Below, piece after piece: positions 19,340 through 29,998 of a stretch of DNA of 64,000 nucleotides; positions within the stretch are counted from its first letter, which is position 1; each line of letters opens with the position of its first letter. The stretch is from an uncultured Polaribacter sp. GTDB taxonomy: Bacteria > Bacteroidota > Bacteroidia > Flavobacteriales > Flavobacteriaceae. The stretch lies in NCBI GenBank assembly GCA_947497755.1, contig CANMHT010000002.1:434001-498000 (forward strand), written 5' to 3'. Position numbers and translations under genes: made by a program. The notes under the pieces were generated by a model. That model was not told the DNA's origin. It saw nothing but the letters and a program-made list of their open reading frames with translations, and did not search any database.

Positions 19340-20089
19340 ATGCATACAAAAAACTATAAGATAGCAGTCAAAGAAACTGTAGCAGTATTTACTGATAAAC
19401 TCTTTTATGCTTTGTTTGATGAAGCTTATAAAGTCAAATATCTGAAAGAAATTAAAGACTTGTTTTTTGAAATAACTGAAGTGTTAGAAATCTCAAATTC
19501 AGAAGTATTATGGGAATACTATCAATCTAGATTTAAAAAAGTAAGACAGCAATTAGATTTGGATGCGTTGGCATTTGAACAATCAGATCCTGCAGCAAAA
19601 AGTTTGGAAGAGGTGTATTTAGCATATCCTGGTTTTTTAGCAATTGCGATTTATCGATTAACGCATGAATTGTATGAGCTAAAAGTTCCCGTCTTACCAA
19701 GAATGATGAGTGAGTATGCTCATAGTTTAACAGGGACAGATATCCATCCAGGAGCAAAAATAGGAGCCTCCTTTTTTATAGATCATGCTACGGGAATTGT
19801 AATTGGAGAAACAACCGTAATAAAAGATCATGTAAAAATATATCAAGGAGTAACATTAGGAGGATTGCAAGTCAAGAAAAGTTTATCAAACACCAAAAGA
19901 CATCCAACCATAGAAAGTAATGTAACATTGTACGCAAATGCTACTGTATTAGGTGGCAATGTAAGTGTGGGAAAGAATAGTATTATTGGAGCAAATGTTT
20001 GTGTAATGCAAAATGTACCTGAAAATTCATTGGTTATTCAGCAATCAGAATATACAATTATTAAAAGAGAGAAAACGTATGAAAACTAA
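19340..20089 (+). CDS. cysE: Serine O-acetyltransferase
   Basis: 249 residues. Makes O-acetylserine from serine and acetyl-CoA. An N-terminal helical part is followed by left-handed beta-helix hexapeptide repeats (TGTDIHPGAKIG, IDHATGIVIGETTVI, VKIYQGVTLGGLQ). His and Asp in DIHPGAKIG and the HATGIVIGE loop are the catalytic region. It lies 12 bases after the ferredoxin gene and its last 11 bases overlap the cysM start, matching a shared role in cysteine synthesis. Confidence 0.93.
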   Translation: MHTKNYKIAVKETVAVFTDKLFYALFDEAYKVKYLKEIKDLFFEITEVLEISNSEVLWEYYQSRFKKVRQQLDLDALAFEQSDPAAKSLEEVYLAYPGFLAIAIYRLTHELYELKVPVLPRMMSEYAHSLTGTDIHPGAKIGASFFIDHATGIVIGETTVIKDHVKIYQGVTLGGLQVKKSLSNTKRHPTIESNVTLYANATVLGGNVSVGKNSIIGANVCVMQNVPENSLVIQQSEYTIIKREKTYEN

Positions 20090-20969
20090 AAAGATAACAG
20101 ATTTTATAGGCAATACTCCTTTGGTAGAAGCAAGTGCCATTTTACAAAAAAAAGGAGTTCGATTGTTATTAAAATTAGAAGGAGAAAATCCAGGAGGAAG
20201 TGTAAAAGATAGAGCCGCATACAATATGATTTATGAAGCCATCAAAAGGAAAAATATAAAAAAAGGCGATTATTTGGTAGAAGCTACTAGTGGAAATACA
20301 GGAATCGCATTGGCTTTTATAGCAAAAGTATTGGAAGTAAATATGGTATTGATTATGCCAGAAAACTCTACAGAAGAACGAGTAAAAACAATGCGTTCTT
20401 ATGGAGCAGAAGTCATCTTAACTCCGGCAGAAAAAGGCATAGAAGGTTCTAGAGATTTGGCATTAACTTTAAAGTATAAAAAAGGATATTTTATGCTCAA
20501 TCAATTTGAGAACAATGACAATTGGAAAGGGCATTATAAAACTACAGGTCCAGAAATTTGGAGAGATACCGATGGAGAAGTTACTCATTTTGTTTCTGCA
20601 ATGGGAACCACTGGGACAATTATAGGAGTATCAAGTTATTTAAAAGAGCAAAATAGGAACGTACAAATTATTGGAGCACAACCAACAGAAGGTTCTAAAA
20701 TACCAGGAATTAGAAAATGGGGTGAGGATTATATGCCTAAAATATTTGATAGAAAAAAAGTAGATGAAATCTATGAAGTAAGTGAAGAAGAAGCCAAACA
20801 AATGAGTCAGAAGTTAGCAAAAGAAGAAGGTATATTTGGAGGTATGAGTAGTGGTGGAGCAGTTCATATTGCGTTAAAAGTTGCTCAAAAAATATCTAGT
20901 GGAACAATAGTTGCGGTTGTCTGTGATCGAGGAGATCGTTATTTGTCTTCAGATTTATTTGAAAAATAA
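20079..20969 (+). CDS. cysM: Cysteine synthase (O-acetylserine sulfhydrylase, CysM type)
   Basis: 296 residues. Joins O-acetylserine and sulfide to cysteine with PLP. Begins MKTKKITDFIGNTPLVEAS, carries the PLP lysine in GGSVKDRAAYNMI, the substrate loop EATSGNTGIALAF and the phosphate cradle GTTGT. The frame extends 22 codons further upstream inside cysE, but the family N-terminus begins at 20079, where ATG follows AGAGAGAAAACGT. It is the last gene of the cys operon, ahead of the second SAM riboswitch. Confidence 0.95.
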   Translation: MKTKKITDFIGNTPLVEASAILQKKGVRLLLKLEGENPGGSVKDRAAYNMIYEAIKRKNIKKGDYLVEATSGNTGIALAFIAKVLEVNMVLIMPENSTEERVKTMRSYGAEVILTPAEKGIEGSRDLALTLKYKKGYFMLNQFENNDNWKGHYKTTGPEIWRDTDGEVTHFVSAMGTTGTIIGVSSYLKEQNRNVQIIGAQPTEGSKIPGIRKWGEDYMPKIFDRKKVDEIYEVSEEEAKQMSQKLAKEEGIFGGMSSGGAVHIALKVAQKISSGTIVAVVCDRGDRYLSSDLFEK

Positions 20970-21040
20970 TAACATTAAAATGCTGTTAGTAAAAAAAATA
21001 TTGCGTTAATTTGCAGCTCAGTTCATTACTTAATTAGATG

Positions 21041-21151
21041 GTTATCAAGAAAGGTGGAGGGATTAGACCCTGCGAAACCTTAGCAACCCTTTGTGTATCA
21101 AAGAAGGTGCTAAATTCTACTTTTGCATTACAAATGTTTAAGAGAGATAAC
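21041..21151 (+). promoter_or_regulatory. SAM-I (S-box) riboswitch upstream of metH
   Basis: Same core order as the metY copy: AAGAAAGGTGGAGGGA, ACCCTGCGAAACC, TTAGCAACCC, AAGGTGCTAAATTC, closed by P1 GTTATC (21041-21046) with GATAAC (21146-21151). It is about 12 nt shorter in the P4 arm. A candidate -7 element TTAATTTG lies at 21006-21013. It should reduce metH1, metH2 and metF expression when SAM is high. Confidence 0.93.
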
Positions 21152-21170
21152 GGAAAGACTTACTCTTCTT

Positions 21171-21202
21171 TTCCTGATAACACTACTAATAACTATCAGG
21201 AA
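21171..21202 (+). promoter_or_regulatory. RBS-sequestering hairpin of the metH riboswitch
   Basis: TTCCTGATA (21171-21179) pairs perfectly over 9 bp with TATCAGGAA (21194-21202), which holds the AGGA ribosome-binding site and the first base of the metH1 start codon. The left arm also contains a second GATAAC (21176-21181) identical to the 3' half of P1, so the P1 5' strand could pair here instead. This gives two exclusive folds, one with the start site hidden. Confidence 0.65.
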
Positions 21203-22203
21203 TGTCAAATATATATAAAGAAATACAAAAAAGAATTTTAGTGCTAGATGGTGCCATGGGAACCATGCTGCAAGCGTATAAATTTACTGAAGAAGATTTT
21301 AGAGGAGAACGATTTAAAGAGTATCCAATACCGTTACAGGGAAATAACGATCTTCTTTCTATAACACAACCCAAAGCAATAAAAGAAGTACATGCCAAGT
21401 ATTTTGAAGCAGGTGCAGATATTATCGAAACCAATACATTTTCTGGAACTACCATTGCCATGGCAGATTATCAGATGGAAGATTTGGTATACGAATTAAA
21501 TTACGAGTCTGCAAAAATTGCTAAAGAGGTTGCTGATGAATTCACAGCAAAAGAACCACATAAACCAAGATTTGTTGCTGGATCAATAGGTCCAACAAAT
21601 AGAACGGCAAGCATGTCTCCTGATGTAAATGATCCTGGATATAGAGCTGTTACTTTTAACGAATTAAGAATTGCTTATAAGCAACAAGTAGAAGCCTTGT
21701 TAGATGGAGGCGCTGATATTTTATTGGTAGAAACTGTTTTTGATACCTTGAATGCCAAAGCGGCATTATTTGCTATTGAGGAAGTAAAATCTGAAAGAAA
21801 TATAGAAGTGCCAACCATGTTAAGTGGTACTATTACTGATGCAAGTGGAAGAACCTTGTCTGGGCAAACTGCAGAAGCATTTTTAATTTCTGTTTCTCAT
21901 ATTCCATTACTTTCTGTAGGATTTAATTGTGCTTTAGGAGCCAATTTATTACAACCACATTTAGAAGCCATTGCAAACAAAACAGATTTTGCTATTTCTG
22001 CACATCCAAATGCAGGATTACCAAATGCTTTTGGAGAATATGATGAAACTCCAGAAGAAATGGGAGCACAGATAGAAGAATACTTAAAGAAGAACCTAAT
22101 CAATATTATTGGAGGTTGTTGTGGTACTTCACCAGATCATATTAGAGTGATTGCAGAGATTGCTGCAAAGTACCAGCCAAGAGAAATTTTACAACTGAAC
22201 TAA
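21202..22203 (+). CDS. metH: Methionine synthase, homocysteine-binding module
   Basis: 333 residues, equal to the N-terminal homocysteine methyltransferase barrel of B12-dependent MetH, encoded as a separate gene. [11 protein letters not shown] at the start, ETNTFSGT, and the zinc ligands Cys in GFNCALG and the pair in [10 protein letters not shown]. Works with the next gene's protein to methylate homocysteine. Its start codon lies in a hairpin controlled by the upstream riboswitch, and its stop is one base before the next ATG. Confidence 0.93.
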   Translation: MSNIYKEIQKRILVLDGAMGTMLQAYKFTEEDFRGERFKEYPIPLQGNNDLLSITQPKAIKEVHAKYFEAGADIIETNTFSGTTIAMADYQMEDLVYELNYESAKIAKEVADEFTAKEPHKPRFVAGSIGPTNRTASMSPDVNDPGYRAVTFNELRIAYKQQVEALLDGGADILLVETVFDTLNAKAALFAIEEVKSERNIEVPTMLSGTITDASGRTLSGQTAEAFLISVSHIPLLSVGFNCALGANLLQPHLEAIANKTDFAISAHPNAGLPNAFGEYDETPEEMGAQIEEYLKKNLINIIGGCCGTSPDHIRVIAEIAAKYQPREILQLN

Positions 22204-22204
22204 G

Positions 22205-24943
22205 ATGAGAAAAGTAGAGAAAAAACACATGCGCTTATCTGGTTTAGAACCTTTGATTATTACTCCCGAAAGTAATTTTATCAATGTTGGAGAGCGAACA
22301 AATGTAGCTGGTTCTCGTAAGTTTTTACGATTGGTTAAAGAAGAAAAATTTGATGAAGCCTTAGCAATTGCAAGACATCAAGTAGATGGAGGTGCACAAA
22401 TTATTGATATTAACATGGACGATGGTTTGATTGATGGAAAAGAAGCTATGGTTCGTTTTTTAAATCTGATTGCAGCCGAACCCGATATTTGTCGAGTACC
22501 AATTATGATTGATAGCTCCAAATGGGAAATTATTGAAGCTGGATTGCAAGTTGTACAAGGGAAATGTGTGGTGAATTCAATTTCTTTAAAAGAAGGAGAA
22601 GAAAAATTTATTTGGGAAGCAACTCAAATTAAACGATATGGAGCTGCTGTAATTGTTATGGCATTTGATGAAGTTGGACAAGCTGATACTTACGAAAGAA
22701 GAATAGAAATTGCAGAGCGTTCATATAAAGTATTAGTAGAAAAAGTAGGATTTCCTTCTGAAGATATCATATTTGATTTGAACATTTTTCCTGTTGCTAC
22801 CGGAATGGAAGAACATCGTAAAAACGCCATTGACTTTATAGAAAGCACACGTTGGGTACGCGAAAACTTACCTAATGTTAGTGTTAGTGGTGGCGTAAGT
22901 AATGTGTCTTTTTCTTTTAGAGGAAATAATGTGGTTAGAGAAGCCATGCATTCTGTTTTCTTGTTTCATGCGATTCAAGCTGGAATGAACATCGGAATTG
23001 TAAATCCAACGATGTTAGAAGTCTATGATGATATTCCGAAGGACTTATTAGAACATGTAGAAGATGTTATTTTAGATAGAAGAGAGGATGCAACAGAACG
23101 ATTATTAACTTTTGCTGAAACTGTAAAAGGGACAAAGAAAGTAGATGAAGCTGCGCAATTAGAATGGCGAAATTTAACCTTACAAGAAAGAATTACACAT
23201 GCACTTGTAAAAGGAATTGACACTTTTATTGTTGAAGATACAGAAGAAGCTAGACAAGCATCTGAAAAACCATTGCATGTTATTGAAGGTCATTTAATGA
23301 CAGGAATGAATGTAGTGGGAGATTTGTTTGGAAGTGGTAAGATGTTTTTACCACAAGTAGTAAAATCAGCACGAGTAATGAAAAAAGCTGTGGCTTATCT
23401 AAATCCTTTTATTGAAGCAGAAAAAGGTGAACAGCAACAGGCTTTAGGAAAAGTACTAATGGCTACGGTAAAAGGAGATGTGCATGATATTGGTAAAAAT
23501 ATTGTAAGTGTTGTGCTAGGTTGTAACAATTATGAGATTGTAGATTTAGGAGTCATGGTTCCGCCAGAAAAGATTATTGAAACAGCTAAAAAAGAACAAG
23601 TAGATATTATTGGTTTGTCTGGATTAATTACTCCGTCTTTAGATGAAATGGTATATCTGGCAAAAGAAATGGAACGTCAAGAATTTGAAGTGCCGTTATT
23701 AATTGGAGGAGCTACTACATCCAAAGCGCATACTGCTGTAAAAATTGATCCGCAATATAAAAACGCAGTTGTTCATGTGAACGATGCTTCCAGAGCGGTA
23801 ACTGTTGTAGGAGATTTACTAAATAAGAAAACAAAGAATGCATATGTAGACCGACTTAAAAAAGACTATGATGAGTTTCGTGAAAAGTTTTTAAAAAGAG
23901 GAAAAACCAAATCATATATTTCCATAGAAGAAGCACGCCAAAGAAAATTTCAATTGGATTGGAATTCGGTTAGTATTAGCAAGCCTAAAGAATTAGGAAT
24001 TCAAACCTTAGAACAATTAAGTTTAAAAGAATTAGTGCCATTTATTGATTGGTCTCCGTTTTTTAGAAGTTGGGACTTGCATGGAAAATTCCCTGCAATT
24101 TTAGAAGATGAAGTGGTAGGAAAAGAGGCGAGTCAGTTGTATGAAGATGCTCAGGAAATGTTATCGGAGATTATTGCAAATCAGTCGTTAAAACCAAAAG
24201 CAATTTTTGGATTGTTTGAAGCAAATACCATACAAGAAGATGATATTTTAATCCATAGAAAACCAACTCATTTACATCAGAATGCAAAAGAAACAACTAA
24301 CGATGTTACTTATCCAGATGTTTCAGAAAATACTGTGGTATTTAGAACCCTTCGTCAGCAATTGAAAAAAAGAGAAGGGAAACCAAGTATTGCTTTGGCA
24401 GATTTTATAGCGCCAAAAGCATCAAAGAAACAAGATTATATGGGGGCTTTTTGCACGGCAATTTTTGGTGCAGATACCTTGGCAAATTCGTATAAAGAAA
24501 AACACGACGATTACAATGCAATTATGGTACAAGCCATTGCAGATCGTTTTGCAGAAGCTTTTGCAGAATACTTACATCATCAAGTACGAACCAAACATTG
24601 GGGCTATGCATCAGAAGAAAGTTTATCGAATGATGAATTGATAAAAGAAGCTTATCAAGGAATTCGACCAGCGCCAGGATATCCTGCATGTCCAGATCAT
24701 TTAGAAAAATTAACCATTTGGGAATTGCTAGATGTAGAAAAACGTATTGGAGTACAATTAACAGAAAGCTTAGCTATGTGGCCAGCGGCAGCAGTTTCAG
24801 GATATTATTTTGCGAACCCAGAAGCTAAATACTTTGGATTGGGAAAAATAACCGATGATCAGGTAACAGATTTTGCCAATAGAAAAGGAATTACCAAAGA
24901 AAAAGCGAGAAAATGGTTGCATCCAAATATTGCAGATCAATAA
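22205..24943 (+). CDS. metH: Methionine synthase, folate, cobalamin and activation modules
   Basis: 912 residues, the remainder of MetH. Order: pterin/methyl-folate barrel ([18 protein letters not shown], ~20-300), four-helix cap and B12 domain ([15 protein letters not shown] with the DxHxxG cobalt-ligand motif at ~430; [25 protein letters not shown]), and the SAM-binding activation domain (~590-912; [12 protein letters not shown]). All key residues are present. Splitting MetH after the first module is usual in Bacteroidota. It needs cobalamin; no B12-independent MetE is seen in the window. Confidence 0.95.
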   Translation: MRKVEKKHMRLSGLEPLIITPESNFINVGERTNVAGSRKFLRLVKEEKFDEALAIARHQVDGGAQIIDINMDDGLIDGKEAMVRFLNLIAAEPDICRVPIMIDSSKWEIIEAGLQVVQGKCVVNSISLKEGEEKFIWEATQIKRYGAAVIVMAFDEVGQADTYERRIEIAERSYKVLVEKVGFPSEDIIFDLNIFPVATGMEEHRKNAIDFIESTRWVRENLPNVSVSGGVSNVSFSFRGNNVVREAMHSVFLFHAIQAGMNIGIVNPTMLEVYDDIPKDLLEHVEDVILDRREDATERLLTFAETVKGTKKVDEAAQLEWRNLTLQERITHALVKGIDTFIVEDTEEARQASEKPLHVIEGHLMTGMNVVGDLFGSGKMFLPQVVKSARVMKKAVAYLNPFIEAEKGEQQQALGKVLMATVKGDVHDIGKNIVSVVLGCNNYEIVDLGVMVPPEKIIETAKKEQVDIIGLSGLITPSLDEMVYLAKEMERQEFEVPLLIGGATTSKAHTAVKIDPQYKNAVVHVNDASRAVTVVGDLLNKKTKNAYVDRLKKDYDEFREKFLKRGKTKSYISIEEARQRKFQLDWNSVSISKPKELGIQTLEQLSLKELVPFIDWSPFFRSWDLHGKFPAILEDEVVGKEASQLYEDAQEMLSEIIANQSLKPKAIFGLFEANTIQEDDILIHRKPTHLHQNAKETTNDVTYPDVSENTVVFRTLRQQLKKREGKPSIALADFIAPKASKKQDYMGAFCTAIFGADTLANSYKEKHDDYNAIMVQAIADRFAEAFAEYLHHQVRTKHWGYASEESLSNDELIKEAYQGIRPAPGYPACPDHLEKLTIWELLDVEKRIGVQLTESLAMWPAAAVSGYYFANPEAKYFGLGKITDDQVTDFANRKGITKEKARKWLHPNIADQ

Positions 24944-24955
24944 TCAAACAAGAAC

Positions 24956-25912
24956 ATGAAAGTAACAGAACATATTAAAAAGCATCAAGGGAAAACACAG
25001 TTTTCTTTTGAAATTATACCACCAAAAAAAGGGAATCATATTCAGGATTTGTATGATAATATTGATCCCTTAATGGAGTTCAATCCGCCATTTATAGATG
25101 TCACTACTTCTAGAGAAGAACATGTGTATATAGATAAAGGAAACGGATTGCTAGATCGTAAGATTACTAGAATGCGACCAGGAACGGTTGGAATTTGTGC
25201 TGCGATAAAACACAAGTACAATGTAGATACGATTCCGCATGTATTATGTGGTGGTTTTACAAAAGAAGAAACAGAATATTTATTGGTAGATTGTCATTAT
25301 TTGGGAATCGAAAATGTGATGGCATTACGTGGAGATGCAATGAGTCACCAAAAATACTTTGAAGCCTCAAAAGGAGGTCATCAGTATGCAACCGAGTTGG
25401 TAGGGCAGATTCAAAACTTAAATCAAGGAAAATATTTGCACGATGTAATTGAAGCCAATCACAATACCGATTTTTGTATTGGAGTTGCAGGTTATCCAGA
25501 GAAGCATATCGAAGCACCATCTTTACAAACAGACTTACGTAGATTAAAAGAAAAAGTTGATGCTGGAGCAGATTATGTAGTAACTCAGATGTTTTTTGAC
25601 AATCAGAAATATTTTGAATTTGTAAAAGCAGCAAAAGAGATTGGAATAGATGTGCCAATTTTACCTGGAATAAAACCATTAGCAATTCAAAGACATTTGC
25701 AATTATTACCACAAGTATTTAAAATAGATTTACCAGAGCCTTTAATTACAGAAGTAGAAAAATGCAAAACCAATGCTGCTGTTAGGCAAGTTGGAGTAGA
25801 GTGGGCCATACAGCAATCTAAAGAATTAATGCAAGCTGGAGTACCAGTTTTACATTATTATTCTATGGGGAAATCTAGCAATATCAAAGCAATAGCAAAA
25901 GCTGTTTTTTAG
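24956..25912 (+). CDS. metF: 5,10-methylenetetrahydrofolate reductase
   Basis: 318-residue FAD enzyme that makes the methyl-tetrahydrofolate used by MetH. FSFEIIPPKKG contains the catalytic Glu; FIDVTTSREEH, HVLCGGFT, ALRGD, GVAGYPEKH and QMFFDNQKYFEF are family segments. It begins 12 bases after the metH stop and closes this SAM-controlled operon. No hairpin terminator is obvious after it before the trxA promoter. Confidence 0.95.
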   Translation: MKVTEHIKKHQGKTQFSFEIIPPKKGNHIQDLYDNIDPLMEFNPPFIDVTTSREEHVYIDKGNGLLDRKITRMRPGTVGICAAIKHKYNVDTIPHVLCGGFTKEETEYLLVDCHYLGIENVMALRGDAMSHQKYFEASKGGHQYATELVGQIQNLNQGKYLHDVIEANHNTDFCIGVAGYPEKHIEAPSLQTDLRRLKEKVDAGADYVVTQMFFDNQKYFEFVKAAKEIGIDVPILPGIKPLAIQRHLQLLPQVFKIDLPEPLITEVEKCKTNAAVRQVGVEWAIQQSKELMQAGVPVLHYYSMGKSSNIKAIAKAVF

Positions 25913-25985
25913 AGATAGCAATTTGTAAATACGCTTATTATAAGTACTCTTGATACTTGTATTGTAAAAAGTAATTTTTAGATTC

Positions 25986-26015
25986 TTGAAAAGGTAAAAT
26001 ATTTGACTACTTTTG
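25986..26015 (+). promoter_or_regulatory. Promoter of trxA
   Basis: TTG (25986-25988), 19 bases, TACTTTTG (26008-26015): full match to the Bacteroidota -33/-7 consensus, 39 bases before the ATG. Confidence 0.75.
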
Positions 26016-26054
26016 TAAGAGCAAAATTGAATTAACAACTTAAAAATAAATAAA

Positions 26055-26372
26055 ATGGCATTAGAAATTACAGATGCAAACTTTGAAGAAGTAGTATTAA
26101 AATCTGACAAACCAGTTTTAGTTGACTTTTGGGCAGCATGGTGTGGTCCTTGTAGAATGGTTGGACCAATCGTTGATGAAATTCACACAGAATATGAAGG
26201 AAAAGCTGTTGTAGGTAAAGTAGATGTAGATGCTAATCAAGAATATGCAGCAAAGTACGGAGTACGTAATATCCCAACAGTTTTAATCTTTAAAAACGGA
26301 GAAGTTGTAGATAAGCATGTTGGTGTAGCTCCAAAAACTACATACACAGGAAAGATTGATGCAGCAATGTAA
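26055..26372 (+). CDS. trxA: Thioredoxin
   Basis: 105-residue cytoplasmic thioredoxin with the WCGPC redox site in VDFWAAWCGPCRM and the cis-proline in RNIPTVLIFKNG. A general disulfide reductase. Its place directly after the sulfate-assimilation and methionine block suits a role as electron donor for CysH. It has its own promoter and a strong terminator. Confidence 0.97.
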   Translation: MALEITDANFEEVVLKSDKPVLVDFWAAWCGPCRMVGPIVDEIHTEYEGKAVVGKVDVDANQEYAAKYGVRNIPTVLIFKNGEVVDKHVGVAPKTTYTGKIDAAM

Positions 26373-26400
26373 TCAGTACTTTTAGAAGAACTTATAAGAA

Positions 26401-26429
26401 AAGGTTTGGCGTTGGTCAAACCTTTTTTT
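26401..26429 (+). terminator. Rho-independent terminator of trxA
   Basis: AAGGTTTG (26401-26408) pairs with CAAACCTT (26417-26424), followed by a run of T to 26429. Confidence 0.85.
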
Positions 26430-26454
26430 ATTTTAGAATTTTAAATCTTTTTTT

Positions 26455-29013
26455 ATGAAACAATTATTCGTTTTTATACTGTCTTTTTTTCTACTAACTT
26501 CTTGTGTAAAAGAATCGAAAAGAACCAATTTAGGAGACAAAGGAATTTCGTTAGAACTAGCAACCTATAGAAAGCAACAAGTAAAAGATGTACAGTATAC
26601 ATTGAGTTTTGATATTCCGAAAGAAAAAACAGCAGCAATACCGAGTACTTTAGTGTTAAAGGCTACTCTTTTAGATTTAGAAGAACATCTATATTTAGAT
26701 TTTAATGAAGATGCTTCAAAGATAAAATCGGTATCAGTAAACGGAAAAACCATTGCTATTTTTCATGAAAAAGAACACCTAATTATTCAAAAAGAGCATT
26801 TAAAAAAAGGCGAAAATAGTATTGCCATTTCTTTTGAAGCAGGAGAGATGTCATTAAATAGAAACGAAGAGTTTTTGTATACTTTATTGGTTCCAGATAG
26901 AGCAAGTACTTTGTTTCCGTGTTTTGATCAGCCAGATATAAAAGCCAATTATCAATTAACCATTACAGCTCCCAACGATTGGAAAGTGCTTTGTGGTGCT
27001 TTTGAAGAAAAACAAGTTACTAAAGGAGATTTTACCACACATCATTTTAAGCAAACAGATAAAATGAGTACCTATTTATTCTCTTTTGTAGCGGGGAAAT
27101 TTCAAGAAGAAATTCGAAATCCAGGAGCATTTGATATGCGACTGTTATACAGAGAAAATAATGAAGAAAAAATTGCTGAAAGTGTCGGAGAGATTTTTAA
27201 TATCCATCAGCAATCTTTAGTGTTTTTAGAAAAATATACAGACTATAAGTTTCCGTTTCAAAAAATGGACTTTGCTACGATTCCGCCTTTTCAATATGGA
27301 GGAATGGAGCATGTAGGCGCAATTCAGTATAGAGAATCGTCGTTGTTTTTAGATAAAAAAGCAACTCAAAATAGAAAGCTAAGCAGGGCAAAACTTATTG
27401 CACACGAAACTTCGCACATGTGGTTTGGAGATTTGGTGACTATGAAATGGTTTAATGATGTTTGGATGAAAGAGGTATTTGCCAATTTTATGGCAGATAA
27501 AATTATGAACCCTGTATTTCCAGAAGTAAACCATGGATTGCAATTTGTGATGACACATTATCCTAGTGCATATTCAGAAGATAGAACCAAAGGAACCAAT
27601 GCCATCAGGCAGCATTTAGCAAACTTAAAAAATGCAGGTTCTTTGTATGGAAGAATCATTTACAACAAAGCGCCAATTATGATGCGTCAGTTAGAACATG
27701 TGTTGGGTAAAGAAGCTTTTCAAAAAGGGATTCAAGAATACATTAAAAAATATGCTGATGACAATGCCGATTGGAATGAATTGGTAACCATTTTAGATAG
27801 AAAATCACCTACAGACATTAAACAATGGAGTGATGTTTGGGTACACAGCGCTGGTAGACCAATTATTAGTGATGAGATTGAAATTAAAGATGGAAAAATA
27901 GTCAGCTTTAAAATACAACAACAAGCAGAAGACGGTAGTGATAAACTGTGGACACAGTCTTTTCAAGTTGCTTTGGTATATCAAGATGATATCGAATTGT
28001 TTGAAATTACATTGTCTGATGCACAATTTAATTTTGAGGAAGTAATTGGGATGAAAAAACCATTGCAAGTACTATATAATTACAATGGTTTTGGATATGG
28101 TGTTTTTCCAATTGATGTAAATCAAATGAATCATTATGTTAAGATAGAAGATGATTTGGCAAGAGGTTATGCCTATATCAATTTGTACGAAAACTTTTTA
28201 AACGGAAAAGTTGATGCTGTACAGTTGTATTATTTGTGTCTGAATGCAATGGAACAAGAAAAAAACGAATTGATTACCAACTATCTTTCAGGTAGAATGC
28301 AGCAAATATTCTGGAATTTCTTGTCCGAAGAAGAGCGATCTAAAATTAGTGTTAGTAACGATATTCGTATTGTAAAAATGTTGCACAAAGACTTAGAGGC
28401 AAATATTAAAAGAATCTTGTTTGGTTTTTATCGTTCGGTAGCACAATCTGCAAAAGGAAAGGACTTTTTATATGCAATTTGGAGCAAAGAGAAAACTATA
28501 GAAAACCTATACATTAGCGAAAACGATTATACTGGAATTGCTACACAATTAGCTATTTTTAAACATCCAAAAGCGGCAGCAATTTTAAAAGAGCAACAAA
28601 ACAGAATCACTAATCCAGATCGTTTGGCTCGTTTTAAATGGACATTACCAGCCTTGTCTTCTGATGAACAAACAAGAGATGATTTTATGTTGTCTTTGTT
28701 GCAAAAGGAGAACAGAGAAAAAGAATCTTGGGTACAATCTGCGTTGAGTGCTATACATCATCCATTAAGGCAACAATCTAGTGTTAAGCATATCAAAGCT
28801 TGTTTGGATGTTTTAGAAGAAATTCAGTTAACGGGAGATATCTTTTTTCCGAAAGGATGGTTGAGTAATTCTGTAGGACGATATAGCTCTAAGAAAGCGT
28901 ATGAAGAGGTGCAACAGTTTTTAAAAGCACATCCAAACTACAATCCAGTATTAAAAAAGAAACTATTGCAAACCGTAGATAATTTATTTAGAGCACAGCA
29001 AATCAAGAAATGA
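26455..29013 (+). CDS. M1-family metallo-aminopeptidase lipoprotein
   Basis: 852 residues. Lipoprotein signal with Cys17 (FFLLTSC), so it acts in the cell envelope. N-terminal beta-saddle domain to ~190, then GGMEHVGAIQYRE in place of the usual GAMEN exopeptidase motif, zinc site HETSHMW with the third ligand Glu 19 residues on (KEVFANF), and a long helical C-terminus. It should trim N-terminal residues from peptides outside the inner membrane. It follows trxA after the terminator and overlaps the DUF58 gene by four bases. Confidence 0.92.
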   Translation: MKQLFVFILSFFLLTSCVKESKRTNLGDKGISLELATYRKQQVKDVQYTLSFDIPKEKTAAIPSTLVLKATLLDLEEHLYLDFNEDASKIKSVSVNGKTIAIFHEKEHLIIQKEHLKKGENSIAISFEAGEMSLNRNEEFLYTLLVPDRASTLFPCFDQPDIKANYQLTITAPNDWKVLCGAFEEKQVTKGDFTTHHFKQTDKMSTYLFSFVAGKFQEEIRNPGAFDMRLLYRENNEEKIAESVGEIFNIHQQSLVFLEKYTDYKFPFQKMDFATIPPFQYGGMEHVGAIQYRESSLFLDKKATQNRKLSRAKLIAHETSHMWFGDLVTMKWFNDVWMKEVFANFMADKIMNPVFPEVNHGLQFVMTHYPSAYSEDRTKGTNAIRQHLANLKNAGSLYGRIIYNKAPIMMRQLEHVLGKEAFQKGIQEYIKKYADDNADWNELVTILDRKSPTDIKQWSDVWVHSAGRPIISDEIEIKDGKIVSFKIQQQAEDGSDKLWTQSFQVALVYQDDIELFEITLSDAQFNFEEVIGMKKPLQVLYNYNGFGYGVFPIDVNQMNHYVKIEDDLARGYAYINLYENFLNGKVDAVQLYYLCLNAMEQEKNELITNYLSGRMQQIFWNFLSEEERSKISVSNDIRIVKMLHKDLEANIKRILFGFYRSVAQSAKGKDFLYAIWSKEKTIENLYISENDYTGIATQLAIFKHPKAAAILKEQQNRITNPDRLARFKWTLPALSSDEQTRDDFMLSLLQKENREKESWVQSALSAIHHPLRQQSSVKHIKACLDVLEEIQLTGDIFFPKGWLSNSVGRYSSKKAYEEVQQFLKAHPNYNPVLKKKLLQTVDNLFRAQQIKK

Positions 29014-29933
29014 ATTTAGAAAATCAAGTACAGCAGCAAACATTTGGCAATTTAGAATTACTTGCCAAGCAAGTAGTAGAAGGATTCATTACGGGAATGC
29101 ACAAGAGTCCGTTTCACGGGTTTTCTGTAGAATTTTCTGAGCATAAATTATACAATAGCGGAGAAAGCACTAGACATATTGACTGGAAGCTATTTGCCAA
29201 AACAGAAAAGCTGTACACTAAAAAATACGAAGAAGAAACCAACTTACGTTGTCATATTATTATAGATAATTCGGCATCTATGCACTATCCTGTAGTAAAG
29301 AAGCAATCTATAGATGCCTTAAATAAAATTGGTTTTGCTGCCGTTGCTGCAGCATCCTTGTTAGAAATCTTAAAACGACAACGAGATGCGGTAGGATTAA
29401 GTATTTATTCTGATCGTTATGAATATTACGCGCCAGAAAAAGGAAGTGATCGTCATCGTAAAATGTTATTGAATGAATTAGAGCAATTGTTACATGCCAA
29501 TTCTTCGAACGCAACCGAAACTTATCAGTATTTGCATGAGATTGCAGAAAACATTCACCGAAGATCTTTGATTTTTTTATTTACAGACATGTTTCAAACG
29601 AGTACAGATAAAGAAAAGTTATTTGATGCATTACGTCATTTAAAATACAACAAACACGAGGTTGTTTTGTTTCATACTTATGATAAAAAGCACGAAATGG
29701 ACTTTGATTTTAGCAATGCGCCTAAAAAATTTGTAGATGTAGAAACCAAAGAAGAAATTAATGTATATGCAGAAAATATACAAGAAAAGTATACAGAAGC
29801 AGTAAAAGAATACTTTAATGAGTTGAAAATAAAATGTTTGCAATATCAAATAGATTATGTGCCGGTAGATTGTAATGATGGGTTTGCAACAGTGTTAACG
29901 AGTTACTTATTAAGTAGAAGAAAATTTTTATAA
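29010..29933 (+). CDS. DUF58 / von Willebrand factor-like protein
   Basis: 307 residues. GESTRHIDWKLFAKTEKLYTKKYEEE is the DUF58 hallmark, followed by a vWA-like fold with the metal-site start IIIDNSASM and LIFLFTDMF. DUF58 proteins usually work with MoxR AAA ATPases, but none is next to it. The ATG overlaps the peptidase stop (ATGA), so the two are probably co-translated. Cytoplasmic; exact role unknown. Confidence 0.87.
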   Translation: MNLENQVQQQTFGNLELLAKQVVEGFITGMHKSPFHGFSVEFSEHKLYNSGESTRHIDWKLFAKTEKLYTKKYEEETNLRCHIIIDNSASMHYPVVKKQSIDALNKIGFAAVAAASLLEILKRQRDAVGLSIYSDRYEYYAPEKGSDRHRKMLLNELEQLLHANSSNATETYQYLHEIAENIHRRSLIFLFTDMFQTSTDKEKLFDALRHLKYNKHEVVLFHTYDKKHEMDFDFSNAPKKFVDVETKEEINVYAENIQEKYTEAVKEYFNELKIKCLQYQIDYVPVDCNDGFATVLTSYLLSRRKFL

Positions 29934-29951
29934 AATTTTTTCGATTTTCTT

Positions 29952-29981
29952 TTGTAGAATTCAAAAACCGACTTATATTTG
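29952..29981 (+). promoter_or_regulatory. Promoter of tRNA-Asp
   Basis: TTG (29952-29954), 19 bases, TATATTTG (29974-29981); full consensus match, 17 bases before the mature tRNA 5' end. Confidence 0.8.
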
Positions 29982-29998
29982 CATCCGCTAACAGCAAC

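Noticed and set aside
21038..21241. A 67-codon plus-strand open frame over the second SAM riboswitch
   Set aside because: It translates the aptamer itself and overlaps metH1 in another frame; the conserved RNA core explains the sequence.
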